From Thermorudis peleae (GTDB taxonomy: Bacteria > Chloroflexota > Chloroflexia > Thermomicrobiales > Thermomicrobiaceae): a stretch of DNA of 64,000 nt. The stretch lies in assembly GCF_000744775.1 (NCBI RefSeq), contig NZ_JQMP01000004.1, positions 496,001-560,000 on the forward strand. Reading direction: 5' to 3'. The position numbers and the translations under genes are program-made. A model generated the notes under the pieces. That model saw nothing but the letters and a program-made list of their open reading frames with translations, did no database searches and was not told where the DNA came from. Shown piece after piece: positions 36,863 through 46,186 of this stretch; position 1 is the first letter of the stretch, and each line of letters opens with the position of its first letter.

Positions 36863-39283
36863 ATGGCAAAGCGCTTTATTTGTGTCCATGGACATTTCTA
36901 TCAACCTCCACGGGAAAACCCATGGCTCGAGGTTATCGAAGTCCAAGATTCGGCATACCCCTATCATGACTGGAACGCACGCATCACCGCCGAATGCTAC
37001 GGCCCCAATGCCTGGTCACGGATTCTCAATGATCAGGGCAAGATCATGAAAATCGTCAATAACTACGCCAGAATGAGCTTTAATTTTGGGCCAACGCTGA
37101 TCGCCTGGTTAGCGGACCAAGCGCCTGCGGTATACGAGCGCATTCTGGAGGCTGATCGCGAAAGCCTTGCAACTCACGGCCATGGCTCAGCTATCGCGCA
37201 AGCCTACAACCACCTCATCATGCCATTGGCCAATACACGCGATAAGCGAACGCAGGTCCGGTGGGGGATTGCCGATTTTGTCAGCCGGTTTGGGCGGCAC
37301 CCTGAAGGCATGTGGCTACCAGAGACAGCCGTTGACCTCGAGACCCTCGACATTCTGGCCGAGCACGGCATTACCTTCACCATTCTCGCACCATATCAGG
37401 CACGGCGCGTGCGCCCACTCGATCAGGAAGAGTGGCAGGATGTCGAAGGCGGTCGCGTCGATCCAAGCCGCCCCTATCTCGTGCGTCTTCCCTCAGGCCG
37501 AACGATTACCGTGTTCTTCTATGACGGTGGAACCGCTCATGATGTGGCATTCGGTGGACTGCTCAATGATGGCCACCAGCTTGCCGCACGACTCTTGCAG
37601 GCTGCGCCAGCCGATGACCAGCCACACCTTGTGCACATTGCGACTGACGGTGAGACCTTTGGTCATCACCACCGATTCGGTGACATGGCCCTTGCCGCTG
37701 CCCTCGAAACGATCGAGCAGAGCGGGGAGGCCGAACTAACCAACTACGCTGCCTTCCTTGAACACTACCCGCCAACGTGGGAGGCAGAAATTATTGAACA
37801 AACTTCCTGGAGCTGCGCCCACGGTGTGGAGCGCTGGCGCAGCAACTGTGGCTGCAACTCAGGCATGAACCCGGGATGGACCCAGGAGTGGCGCCAGCCA
37901 TTGCGCGAAGCCATGGATTGGCTCCGCGATGAACTTGCGCCACGCTATGAAGAAGCGATCGGTGCACTCTTGCACGATCCATGGGAAGCACGCGATGATT
38001 ACATCCATGTTATCCTTGACCGCTCCCCTGAGAATGTGCAGCACTTTTTTGAGCGTTGGCAACGCCACCCCTTGAGCAAAGAAGAGCAAGTCACCGCACT
38101 TAAACTCCTTGAACTGCAACGCCACGCGCTTTTAATGTACACCAGTTGTGGCTGGTTCTTTGATGAGATTTCAGGTATCGAAACCGTCCAAGTGATTCAG
38201 TACGCAGCACGGGCAATTCAGCTTGCGCGCGAAGCCCTTGGGATAGACCTCGAATCAGGCTATCTTGAGTTTCTCGAACGCGCGCCCAGTAACGTCCCTG
38301 AAATTGGCAATGGGCGGGTCGTCTATGAACGGTTCGTCAAGCCAGCACAGATTGGATTAGCTGAAGTCGCCGCACACTATGCAATTAGCGCACTCTTCGA
38401 GAACTACCCAGAACAGACTGACATTGCCTGTTACACGATTCAGCAGCAGCAGGCGTACAAGGCAGAAGCAGGGCGAACCCGTCTCCTTGTTGCCACGGTC
38501 GATGTGACATCAACGATCACGAAGGAAGACGCCCAATTCACGATTGCGGCACTGCATCTTGGGGAACACAATGTTCTGAGTGGCGTCCTACCCGATCACC
38601 ATCCTGAGCAGTACAAGGCCCTTCTCGAGGAATTGAAGACGAGCTTTGAGCAGGCAGATATTCCAGCATTGCTTCGCGTGTTTGACCAGCACTTTTCCGA
38701 CCAGACCTACTCACTGCGCACGCTCTTTCGCGACGAACAACGAAAGATTCTCACTATCCTCCTGGATTCAGCAATAGCAGAGTCTGAAAGCTCGTTCCGG
38801 CATGTGTATGAGGACAACCGTCTGCTCATGCAGTTCCTCCACACCCTTGGCGCGCCAATTCCGCGGCCATTCCTTGCTGCCGCTGAAGTTGCCATTGAAG
38901 CCGCGCTACGCCAGGTGATTGCGGACGAGGAGCCTGATCTGGCACGGTTTGATCAGCTGCTCGACGATGCCGAACAGTGGGGGCTCGCTATCGACTACAC
39001 CGGCCTTGCATATGCCATGCAACAACGGCTCGAGGCGCTGGCAACAGCCTGGCATGAACACCCCGAAGACAGTCGACTCCTGCAGACCCTCACAGCGCTT
39101 GCTGAACGTATCCCGCAGCTTCGCGAGCCCGTCAATACCTGGAATGTGCAAAACCTTGCCTGGGATGTGCGTCATACGATCTATCCGACCATGAAAGAAC
39201 GGGCAGATAACGATCCTGAAGCTGCCACTTGGGTTGAGCAATTCCAGCATCTCTGCGATACGCTTTGGCTCGCCTGTGAGTGA
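36863..39283 (+). CDS. GH57-family protein with DUF3536-type C-terminal half
   Basis: An 806-residue protein. The N-terminal part shows GH57 signatures: FICVHGHFYQPPRENPW, the likely nucleophile Glu in GMWLPETAVDLETLDIL, and the acid Asp in HIATDGETFGHHHRFGD. A characteristic Cys-containing block (TSWSCAHGVERWRSNCGCN) follows, then a long helical C-terminal region of about 400 residues matching the DUF3536 type. GH57 enzymes act on alpha-glucans by a retaining mechanism, so an amylase, debranching or transferase role is likely, but the exact activity is not known to me. It sits between treZ and treY with 1-base spacing to treZ, where a debranching gene (treX/glgX) might be expected. Confidence 0.88.
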   Translation: MAKRFICVHGHFYQPPRENPWLEVIEVQDSAYPYHDWNARITAECYGPNAWSRILNDQGKIMKIVNNYARMSFNFGPTLIAWLADQAPAVYERILEADRESLATHGHGSAIAQAYNHLIMPLANTRDKRTQVRWGIADFVSRFGRHPEGMWLPETAVDLETLDILAEHGITFTILAPYQARRVRPLDQEEWQDVEGGRVDPSRPYLVRLPSGRTITVFFYDGGTAHDVAFGGLLNDGHQLAARLLQAAPADDQPHLVHIATDGETFGHHHRFGDMALAAALETIEQSGEAELTNYAAFLEHYPPTWEAEIIEQTSWSCAHGVERWRSNCGCNSGMNPGWTQEWRQPLREAMDWLRDELAPRYEEAIGALLHDPWEARDDYIHVILDRSPENVQHFFERWQRHPLSKEEQVTALKLLELQRHALLMYTSCGWFFDEISGIETVQVIQYAARAIQLAREALGIDLESGYLEFLERAPSNVPEIGNGRVVYERFVKPAQIGLAEVAAHYAISALFENYPEQTDIACYTIQQQQAYKAEAGRTRLLVATVDVTSTITKEDAQFTIAALHLGEHNVLSGVLPDHHPEQYKALLEELKTSFEQADIPALLRVFDQHFSDQTYSLRTLFRDEQRKILTILLDSAIAESESSFRHVYEDNRLLMQFLHTLGAPIPRPFLAAAEVAIEAALRQVIADEEPDLARFDQLLDDAEQWGLAIDYTGLAYAMQQRLEALATAWHEHPEDSRLLQTLTALAERIPQLREPVNTWNVQNLAWDVRHTIYPTMKERADNDPEAATWVEQFQHLCDTLWLACE

Positions 39284-39294
39284 GGCAAGCGGCG

Positions 39295-42099
39295 ATGCGC
39301 GCTTTCACTGCAACATATCGTTTGCAACTCCACCGGCAGTTCGACTTTGCAGCAGTCCAATCGCTCGTACCGTACCTCAACGCGCTCGGGGTGAGTGATC
39401 TTTACCTCTCACCGATTACTGAAGCACGAGCTGGTAGTCTGCATGGCTATGATGTGATTGATCCCACACAGATCAGCCGCGAGCGTGGTGGGCTCGCAGG
39501 CTTTCGCTCGCTCGCGCATGCCGCACAAGCCTTTGGCCTTGGCATCATCGTCGATATCGTGCCTAATCATCAGGCCGCGCATGAGAGCAACCCAGCCTGG
39601 TGGCAATTTCTCCGAGACGGGCTCGATACACCGACTGCGCGCTGGTTTGATATTGCCTGGGATGCTCCATGGCCAGCCGTCCGTGGACGCATCACGCTGC
39701 CAGTGTTAGGCGAGCCATATGCTGAAGCGTTGCGGAGCGGGAAGCTTGCGCTTGCCTGGCATGCTGATGCTGGGCTCGTCATCACGTACGCAGATCGAAT
39801 CTTTCCGGTCAACCGAGCCGGATGGCAACAATTTCTCGAACATGTCCTTACCGACACGTTACCACCGCCGTTACACCAGCAGATTGCAGCGCTTGCACAA
39901 CGAGTAGCCGAAGGCAAGAGTAGTCTCGCCGAGGCAAGTGCAACGTTGCGCGGCCTTGCTAACTCTGACCAACACGTTGCACAAGCACTGGCACACGCTA
40001 TCGCAGCATTTCAGCCAGCTGATACCCCCGAGGCGCAAGCACGACTCGATCGCATGCTTGCGGCACAACACTACCGACTGGCATTCTGGCGCAGTGGCCT
40101 GCAACAGTTGACACTGCGCCGATTCTTCGACATTACTGAGCTTGCTGGGATCCGACAGGAAGATCTGGCAGTCCGTGAAGCGACGCACGGGCTGATTCTG
40201 AGTCTCATGGACGCCGGGCTTTTCCATGGCGTGCGTGTTGATCATATTGATGGGTTAGCCGAACCAACGGCCTATCTTCACTGGCTCAACCAGCGCGTTC
40301 AGGCAAGCACAAAGGGAACCGGCGTTGTCCTTGTTGAAAAGATCCTAACCGGCGACGAACGCTTACCCCAGGATTGGCCAATTGACGGCACGACGGGCTA
40401 TGATTTTCTCGCCCACTGCACCCGTGTTTTGCTGGATCCACAAGGGGCAGCGCAGCTGGCTGCGCGCCACGGGAGCGTGTTAGCTGAGGATCCCCATTTT
40501 GCTGAGCAGCTAGACTTTCCAACTCTTGCTACTGCAGCGCGGCACGAAGTCCTCAACATGCTTTTCACCAGCGAGATTGACCTGCTCACGTTCTGGCTTG
40601 CCGAGCTTGCTGCTGGCATCCCCGAAGGTCGAGACGTTCCACTGCAGGCGCTCCGCCAGGCCCTTTGCGCTGTGACCGCTGCAGTACCCGTCTATCGGAC
40701 ATACCGTGTGGGACCAGCGCTTTCCGCACCTGACCATGCTGCTATCACAGCGGCACTAACCGCTGCGCGGGCAACATGCGAAGATATGGCTGCACTCGAT
40801 GTACTGCACCGTGTCCTGTTGGCCCGGGAAGAAGTTGGCACGCTCTTTCCAGTTGCTGCTTGGCGACGTTGGATGATCCGATGGCAACAGCTGACTGGCG
40901 CCGCTATCGCGAAAGGGGTTGAAGATACAGCACTGTACCGGGATCCACGGCTGCTTGCACTCAACGATGTTGGGTGTGATCCAGCAGCAGGTCCCTTATC
41001 CATCGAAGCGTTTCATCGCTGGTGCCAGGAACGACAGGCTCGTTGGCCTCGATCGCTCAATGCACTCTCAACCCACGACACGAAGCGGAGCGAAGACGTT
41101 CGAGCGCGGTTGCTTGCGCTTTCCCAACTTCCTGACATGTGGGCATCCGCGCTGGTCGCTGCCCGCGCAGCGCTTACCCCATTCCGTCGCACGATTGGTG
41201 GACAGCACTTTCCGCGCCCATACTTAGCATTGCTCGCTCTTCAAACGCTTGTTGCTGCTTGGCCTTTTGACGAGAACGACGTGCCAACATTTGCGCAACG
41301 CTTCGCAGACTATCTCCTCAAGGCTGCGCGCGAGGCCAAGCTGGAAACAAGTTGGCTCAACCCACAACCGTCCTCTGAGGAAGCAATTCTCCGATTTGCC
41401 CAGCAACTTGTCTGTGGCTCCGAAGGTGCAGCGGTGCGAGATGCTCTCGCTCCGGTCCGTGACGCCATCGCCTGGGTAGGTGCGCTTGCGAGTCTTGCTC
41501 AGCGCGCCATAGCCTGCATGGCGCCCGGCGTTCCAGACATCTATCAAGGCTGCGAGGGATGGTCGTTCTCACTTGTTGACCCAGATAACCGCCGGCCGGT
41601 CGACTTTGAACGGCTTGCTTATCACCTCGCCCAGCTCTGTGACCCTGATCGTCCAACAGTTGAGCATGCGACAGAGCTACTTCAGGATTGGCGAGACGGG
41701 CGAATCAAGCTGTTCCTCACGCGTCAGGCTCTTCATCTGCGTCGTCGTTCACCGGCACTCTTCCTGGAAGGCGCGTATGTCCCCTTGCACGTGCACGGCC
41801 CGCAGCGTGATCAGGTGCTCGCCTTTGCCCGTATTCACGACCATCAGTGGGTAGTGACCGTGGTCACTCGATTTCCAGCTCGCGTTCATCGCGACGTTGG
41901 GGAGCGGCAGACGCTCCCACCACCAACAGCGTGGGAAGAAACCGTGCTCCAGCTTCCGCCAGAGGCACCCACACGATGGCAGTGCATCCTCACAGGCCAA
42001 ACCTTTTCCTTAGGCACAGCTCAGGGATTGACGCTGGCGCTGCGCGATATTCTTGCCGTATGGCCATTGGCGATCTTGCGCAATCTGGATGGAGGCTAA
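39295..42099 (+). CDS. treY: Malto-oligosyltrehalose synthase TreY
   Basis: A 934-residue GH13_26 enzyme that rearranges the reducing end of a maltodextrin into an alpha,alpha-1,1 trehalose unit. Marks are ATYRLQLHRQFDFAAVQ, LGVSDLYLSPITEARAGSLHGYD, IVDIVPNHQA, the nucleophile region GVRVDHIDGLAEP, VVLVEKILTGDERLP, GTTGYDFLAHC, NALSTHDTKRSEDVRARL and VPDIYQGCEGWSFSLVDPDNRRPVD. A GTG at 39280 overlaps the previous stop, but the ATG at 39295 after GAGGC is preferred. It is the last enzyme of the operon; its product is the TreZ substrate. Confidence 0.95.
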   Translation: MRAFTATYRLQLHRQFDFAAVQSLVPYLNALGVSDLYLSPITEARAGSLHGYDVIDPTQISRERGGLAGFRSLAHAAQAFGLGIIVDIVPNHQAAHESNPAWWQFLRDGLDTPTARWFDIAWDAPWPAVRGRITLPVLGEPYAEALRSGKLALAWHADAGLVITYADRIFPVNRAGWQQFLEHVLTDTLPPPLHQQIAALAQRVAEGKSSLAEASATLRGLANSDQHVAQALAHAIAAFQPADTPEAQARLDRMLAAQHYRLAFWRSGLQQLTLRRFFDITELAGIRQEDLAVREATHGLILSLMDAGLFHGVRVDHIDGLAEPTAYLHWLNQRVQASTKGTGVVLVEKILTGDERLPQDWPIDGTTGYDFLAHCTRVLLDPQGAAQLAARHGSVLAEDPHFAEQLDFPTLATAARHEVLNMLFTSEIDLLTFWLAELAAGIPEGRDVPLQALRQALCAVTAAVPVYRTYRVGPALSAPDHAAITAALTAARATCEDMAALDVLHRVLLAREEVGTLFPVAAWRRWMIRWQQLTGAAIAKGVEDTALYRDPRLLALNDVGCDPAAGPLSIEAFHRWCQERQARWPRSLNALSTHDTKRSEDVRARLLALSQLPDMWASALVAARAALTPFRRTIGGQHFPRPYLALLALQTLVAAWPFDENDVPTFAQRFADYLLKAAREAKLETSWLNPQPSSEEAILRFAQQLVCGSEGAAVRDALAPVRDAIAWVGALASLAQRAIACMAPGVPDIYQGCEGWSFSLVDPDNRRPVDFERLAYHLAQLCDPDRPTVEHATELLQDWRDGRIKLFLTRQALHLRRRSPALFLEGAYVPLHVHGPQRDQVLAFARIHDHQWVVTVVTRFPARVHRDVGERQTLPPPTAWEETVLQLPPEAPTRWQCILTGQTFSLGTAQGLTLALRDILAVWPLAILRNLDGG

Positions 42100-42123
42100 G
42101 CAGCGATTTGGAGGCACGTGAGA

Positions 42124-43215
42124 ATGCATCGCCTGACTTGGCTTCTCTGCCTTAGTGTGCTCACGATGCTTAGCGCGTGCCAGGGGCAACGACAGGCGGC
42201 AACGGCAACGGTTGTTCCTCAGCCAATTATCACAACGCCAACACCGACAACCCCATCGCCAGTCGCTACTCCAACGCTTTCCCCAACACCAACACCAACG
42301 CCAGTGCCAACCGTAACGCCGAGCCCTTCACCGACTCCGCAAAATCCGCTCTGGGCCTATACCATCGAAGGCTTACGCAATCGGCGTTATCCAGGAGGGA
42401 CGATTACAATAACCCGTGTGCTTGAGCGCAACGCCGCGTATACACGGTATGCCATCACTTATCCAAGCGACGGCCTACGCATCACTGGCGTTATGCTTAT
42501 CCCGAACGGGAGTGGACCATTCCCCGTCGTCATCCTCAACCATGGCTATATTCCACCAGACCAGTATTGGTCGGGAGCCGACACCGCGAACGAAGCGGAC
42601 TACCTTGCGCGCCGAGGCTATCTCTGTATTGCTCCAGATTTCCGTGGATGGGGAGATTCTGATCCTGGGCCAAACTATTTCCGCACGGGTATTGTGATCG
42701 ATGTGCTGAACCTTATCAGCTCTCTTCCATCACTCCCCCAGGCCGATCCACATCGCGTTGGGCTCTGGGGCCACAGCATGGGTGGAGGATTGGTAGCAAA
42801 AGCTATCACTGTTGATTCGCGGATTAAAGCAGCCGTTCTGTATGGCCCAGTGAGCGCCTATGACCTTGATAACATCCAGAAATGGGGCGATGGATTGAAT
42901 GAGGCAAGTCCTGATCCTCTTGCCCAGGCGTATCGTGAAGCGGCACGCGATCCGATGTTCCTGCGCCAGACCTCGCCTTTATTCTTCTTCCACTATGTAA
43001 CCGCTCCGGTGCAAATCCATCAGGGGCTCGCTGACACCGTTACGCCGCCACAATGGTCACAGGCCATTCGCGATGCACTCCTCGCTGCAGGCAAGAGCGT
43101 TGAATACTATGAGTACCCTGGTCAAGGTCATGCATTCCAAGGGACAAGTTGGCTGCTTTTCATGCAGCGCACAACCGCGTTCTTCGACCGCTATCTAAAG
43201 GGAACCGGCTCCTAG
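42124..43215 (+). CDS. Secreted alpha/beta-hydrolase lipoprotein
   Basis: A 363-residue predicted lipoprotein. A signal peptide ends in the lipobox LSAC (Cys19), followed by a 50-residue Thr/Pro-rich linker and an alpha/beta hydrolase domain of the dienelactone hydrolase/S9 type. Catalytic residues are Ser in GLWGHSMGGGL (about 218), Asp in GLADTVTPP and His in PGQGHAFQG. An oxyanion HGY loop is present. The substrate is unknown; such proteins are esterases or peptidases at the cell surface. It lies 24 bases after treY and may belong to the same transcript. The ATG at 42124 has GGAGG nine bases upstream; a GTG at 42118 is too close to it. It converges on gatD with a 4-base overlap. Confidence 0.88.
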   Translation: MHRLTWLLCLSVLTMLSACQGQRQAATATVVPQPIITTPTPTTPSPVATPTLSPTPTPTPVPTVTPSPSPTPQNPLWAYTIEGLRNRRYPGGTITITRVLERNAAYTRYAITYPSDGLRITGVMLIPNGSGPFPVVILNHGYIPPDQYWSGADTANEADYLARRGYLCIAPDFRGWGDSDPGPNYFRTGIVIDVLNLISSLPSLPQADPHRVGLWGHSMGGGLVAKAITVDSRIKAAVLYGPVSAYDLDNIQKWGDGLNEASPDPLAQAYREAARDPMFLRQTSPLFFFHYVTAPVQIHQGLADTVTPPQWSQAIRDALLAAGKSVEYYEYPGQGHAFQGTSWLLFMQRTTAFFDRYLKGTGS

Positions 43216-43940
43216 TACCTGTGGAAAACTCGACTGCGGGCTGATTGATGCGCTTGCTCCTCTTGGCGATCATCGAGTGGAGGTAAGTCAATCGGCCCAT
43301 ACCGTCGTATGAGCGCAGCATGAATCAAGAAATCAGCAAGTTTTGGATTCTTTGGTAATATTGGCCCATGCAGGTATGTGCCGATTGCATTTCGATAGCG
43401 GCACCCCTCAGTTCGATCTTCACCGTTGTTGCCAAAGCCTTTACGGACATACCCAAGCGGTCGGGCTTGCGGACCAAGAAACGTCCGGCCACTATGGTTT
43501 TCAAACCCAACGAGTTCACCAAAGTCGTCGCTTTGCACGACGATATTGCCAATCATCCGACGAGAGCCAGCGACAGTGTACGCATCAAAGATCCCAAGCC
43601 CTGGTAATCGCTCGCCCTCATGGGGTTGATAGTATTGGCCAAGGAGTTGATATCCGCCACAGATTGCCAGCAGTGGCGCGCCATCTTCAACAGCAGCACG
43701 CAACGCCTCGCCACTGGGACCTTGGAGGTCCCACGCAGCCGCAATCTGCTCACGATCTTGCCCACCGCCCCAAAAGAAAATGTCATATGCTGCTGCATTG
43801 AGCGAATCGCCACACGCATAGGTCGCAACATGCGCTTCAATGCCTCGCCAACGGCAGCGTTGCACAAGGGTTAGGATATTGCCCCGATCGCCGTAGATAT
43901 TCATTGTGCGGCCGAAGAGCCAGCAAATGGTTACTTCCAT
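43212..43940 (-). CDS. gatD: Lipid II isoglutaminyl synthase, glutaminase subunit GatD
   Basis: A 242-residue class I glutamine amidotransferase-like protein. It has MNIYGDRGNILTL at the N-terminus, the nucleophile Cys in LLAICGGYQLLG, GFENHSGRTFLG, and the catalytic His in GTYLHGPILPKNP. These are the GatD/CobQ-like marks. It releases ammonia for MurT, which amidates D-glutamate in lipid II. It starts three bases after murT, with GAGG inside the murT end. The pairing with a MurT gene is the main reason for choosing GatD over CobB/CobQ enzymes. Confidence 0.93.
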   Translation of the reverse strand: MEVTICWLFGRTMNIYGDRGNILTLVQRCRWRGIEAHVATYACGDSLNAAAYDIFFWGGGQDREQIAAAWDLQGPSGEALRAAVEDGAPLLAICGGYQLLGQYYQPHEGERLPGLGIFDAYTVAGSRRMIGNIVVQSDDFGELVGFENHSGRTFLGPQARPLGYVRKGFGNNGEDRTEGCRYRNAIGTYLHGPILPKNPKLADFLIHAALIRRYGPIDLPPLDDRQEEQAHQSARSRVFHRY

Positions 43941-43943
43941 CCC

Positions 43944-45332
43944 TCACTGCTCCCAAAATGCTGGCGCAGCGCCACGTGCCGCAAGATAACGACGGAGCGA
44001 AAGAAGCGCCGTATAGGTGGGCAGGACGTAGCCGCGCGCGCCAGGGGCCAGTCGCGCAACGAAGCGTTCGAACGCTTCTGGCAGTCTACCAAGCTCGTGC
44101 ACGCGCGTCTCCGCAATACCAGCGTACTTGAGACGGAGAGCCATATCCGGGCCACGCAATCCACCGGTAAAGAATGAGGTATGCCATGCAGCAAGCGGCT
44201 CGAGATCAGCATCCCAGAGCCACGAGATATCGCGCCCGTCCGCATCAAGATCGTTAATCGCGAAAAAGAGTGGTGCTTCTGGACTTTTTGCGAGCGCTCG
44301 CACCACTTCATTCAAACCTGTCGGATTCTTAATCAGCAGAAAGATGATTTCACGCCCGTGGTAACAGACACGCTCAAGCCGTCCAAAAGCAGCGGTCATT
44401 TGAGCAAAGCCTTGAGCAATCGCTGACGGCGTGATTCCAAAGGTATGGGCAGCAGCAGCAGCAGCAATGACGTTATAGGCGTTGTACAGTCCGCCAAGAG
44501 GAACGGCCAACGGAATCTGGTCACCCTGAGGGATCGTGAGGCGCAGCTGAAGCCGATCAAGCCCCTCAAGCACGATCTCGTTCGCGCCATAATCGAGCCG
44601 GGGCCGAGTAAACCCACACCGTGGACACACGTATTCACCGAGATGCGAAAGGAATGCTTGGCGATATGTTAAAGCTGCCCCACAGCGGCGGCATGACAGG
44701 GCATCCGCAGCATGCGGAAGGCTTGGAAGCTGCTCTTCCGCTTCTAGAATGCCAAACGTAATCCGTGGCACAGGCAGAGTCTCGGTCATCACGGCCAGCG
44801 TAGGATCGTCTGCATTTACGAGGACGCAGCTTTCTGGTGGGAGCAATGCGAGGGCCTTGCTCCATCGACGAGCGATTGCATCGAGTTCGCCATATCGATC
44901 AAGTTGATCGCGAAAGAGGTTGAGCAAAACAACGAGGCGCGGGCGCGTTTGCGCCACGATTGCAGGGAACGCTGCCTCATCCGCTTCAAAGATGCCGAGA
45001 TCGCCGCAGACGCGCCCGTTGAGACGCGTTTGTGCAGCGACCGCAGCGGTGACGCCACGGACAAGATTCGATCCTGAACGGTTATGGACTGGACGATAGC
45101 CAGCTGCAGCGGCAATCGTCGCGATTGCTCGAGCCGTAGTCGTCTTACCGTTTGTGCCGCTGACGACGATGACGCCATGGGGCAGCTGAGCGCTCAGCTT
45201 CGCTAATGCGCGCGGATCAATCCAATTTGCGACAAGACCAGGCAGCGCTGTCCCACCGCCATGGCCCAATCGGCGGATAACAGCGGCGCTTGCATGGCTC
45301 GCGGCGACAGCACTCAAGAGACGAATGTCCAT
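43944..45332 (-). CDS. murT: Lipid II isoglutaminyl synthase, Mur ligase subunit MurT
   Basis: A 462-residue Mur-ligase-like protein with the P-loop VVSGTNGKTTTARAIA, a zinc ribbon insertion with two CxxC pairs (CRRCGAALTYR and CPRCGFTRP, about residues 215-245) and a C-terminal DUF1727-type domain (FFAINDLDADGRDISWLWD) that docks GatD. It activates the alpha-carboxyl of D-Glu in lipid II for amidation. It is 11 bases downstream of mreC, with GAGGA before the ATG. Standard Mur ligases lack the zinc ribbon, which makes this call secure. Confidence 0.94.
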   Translation of the reverse strand: MDIRLLSAVAASHASAAVIRRLGHGGGTALPGLVANWIDPRALAKLSAQLPHGVIVVSGTNGKTTTARAIATIAAAAGYRPVHNRSGSNLVRGVTAAVAAQTRLNGRVCGDLGIFEADEAAFPAIVAQTRPRLVVLLNLFRDQLDRYGELDAIARRWSKALALLPPESCVLVNADDPTLAVMTETLPVPRITFGILEAEEQLPSLPHAADALSCRRCGAALTYRQAFLSHLGEYVCPRCGFTRPRLDYGANEIVLEGLDRLQLRLTIPQGDQIPLAVPLGGLYNAYNVIAAAAAAHTFGITPSAIAQGFAQMTAAFGRLERVCYHGREIIFLLIKNPTGLNEVVRALAKSPEAPLFFAINDLDADGRDISWLWDADLEPLAAWHTSFFTGGLRGPDMALRLKYAGIAETRVHELGRLPEAFERFVARLAPGARGYVLPTYTALLSLRRYLAARGAAPAFWEQ

Positions 45333-45343
45333 GCTTCCTCACG

Positions 45344-46165
45344 CTAGGGCGATCCAGCAGCGCTCAGAATGACACTCACTGAGCGCAGCGCCCTAAAGTC
45401 TACAAGCGGCCGCACGGCGAGACGGAGTTCTCCAGCAGCCAGCTCACGCGAGCCGCCATAGACTGAACCAATGACGAGACCCGCGGGAATATGCGCTGTT
45501 CGCCCCGATGTGACAACAAGCTCCCCATCATGCACTGGCGTCTGCGGGTCAAGATGGCGCAACTCGAGCCTACCGCCCCCTTGTGGCCCTTCACCATAGA
45601 GTAGTCCTTCGGCCCCCGTATCTTGCAATCGCGCCCCAAGACGCATACTGGGATCTGTGAGCAAGGTTACCCGAGCACGATCGCTCTCAACTGCCGTTAC
45701 AACCCCGACCAAGAAATTTGGGCTGACCACTGGCAATCCAACTTGCAATCCGGCATTTGCCCCACGATCAATGATGATCACCTGTTGCGTCGCATCGGGA
45801 TCATAGGCGATGACTCGGGCCAGAACGAGCCGCAGCTCAGGATGTTGCTGCTGAAATCCCAGTTGGGCTTGAAGCTGGTCAACTTCTCGTTGCACCTCTT
45901 TGAGTTGGGCGTTTTCGGCTAAGAGCCGGTCACGTTCAGCTTGAAGCTGCGCGAGTTGCGCTTCGAGCTCACGTTCCCGCTGACTCGTCGGCCACGGGAG
46001 GTGGAGCGAAAGGGAAGAGAAAACACGCTCGACAGTGGCAGCTGCGCGATCTGCTGGCAGTCGGATAACAGTCAGCACATGTTGCCGATCGAGCAGAATG
46101 AGGAGCATGGCGGCAAGGAGAGAAAGTACTGTTAGGGCCACAACACGACGAGCAGGGATGACCAT
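45344..46165 (-). CDS. mreC: Rod shape-determining protein MreC
   Basis: A 273-residue bitopic protein. One membrane helix (about 9-25) is followed by a coiled-coil (RERELEAQLAQLQAERDRLLAENAQLKEVQREVDQLQAQ, shown here only by its Leu-heptads over residues 62-100) and a beta-barrel domain with VIAYDPDATQQVIIIDRGANAGLQVGLPVV and AEGLLYGEG. It scaffolds the elongasome between MreB and PBP2. It lies 21 bases after mreB and shows no clear ribosome site, so coupling to mreB is likely. Confidence 0.94.
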   Translation of the reverse strand: MVIPARRVVALTVLSLLAAMLLILLDRQHVLTVIRLPADRAAATVERVFSSLSLHLPWPTSQRERELEAQLAQLQAERDRLLAENAQLKEVQREVDQLQAQLGFQQQHPELRLVLARVIAYDPDATQQVIIIDRGANAGLQVGLPVVSPNFLVGVVTAVESDRARVTLLTDPSMRLGARLQDTGAEGLLYGEGPQGGGRLELRHLDPQTPVHDGELVVTSGRTAHIPAGLVIGSVYGGSRELAAGELRLAVRPLVDFRALRSVSVILSAAGSP

Positions 46166-46186
46166 GTGCAGGCCAATAGTCCTTTG

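Noticed and set aside
42238-42345. A short tandem repeat array rich in CCAAC/CACCAACA
   Set aside because: It is the coding sequence of the Thr/Pro linker after the lipobox of the hydrolase, not a separate repeat element.
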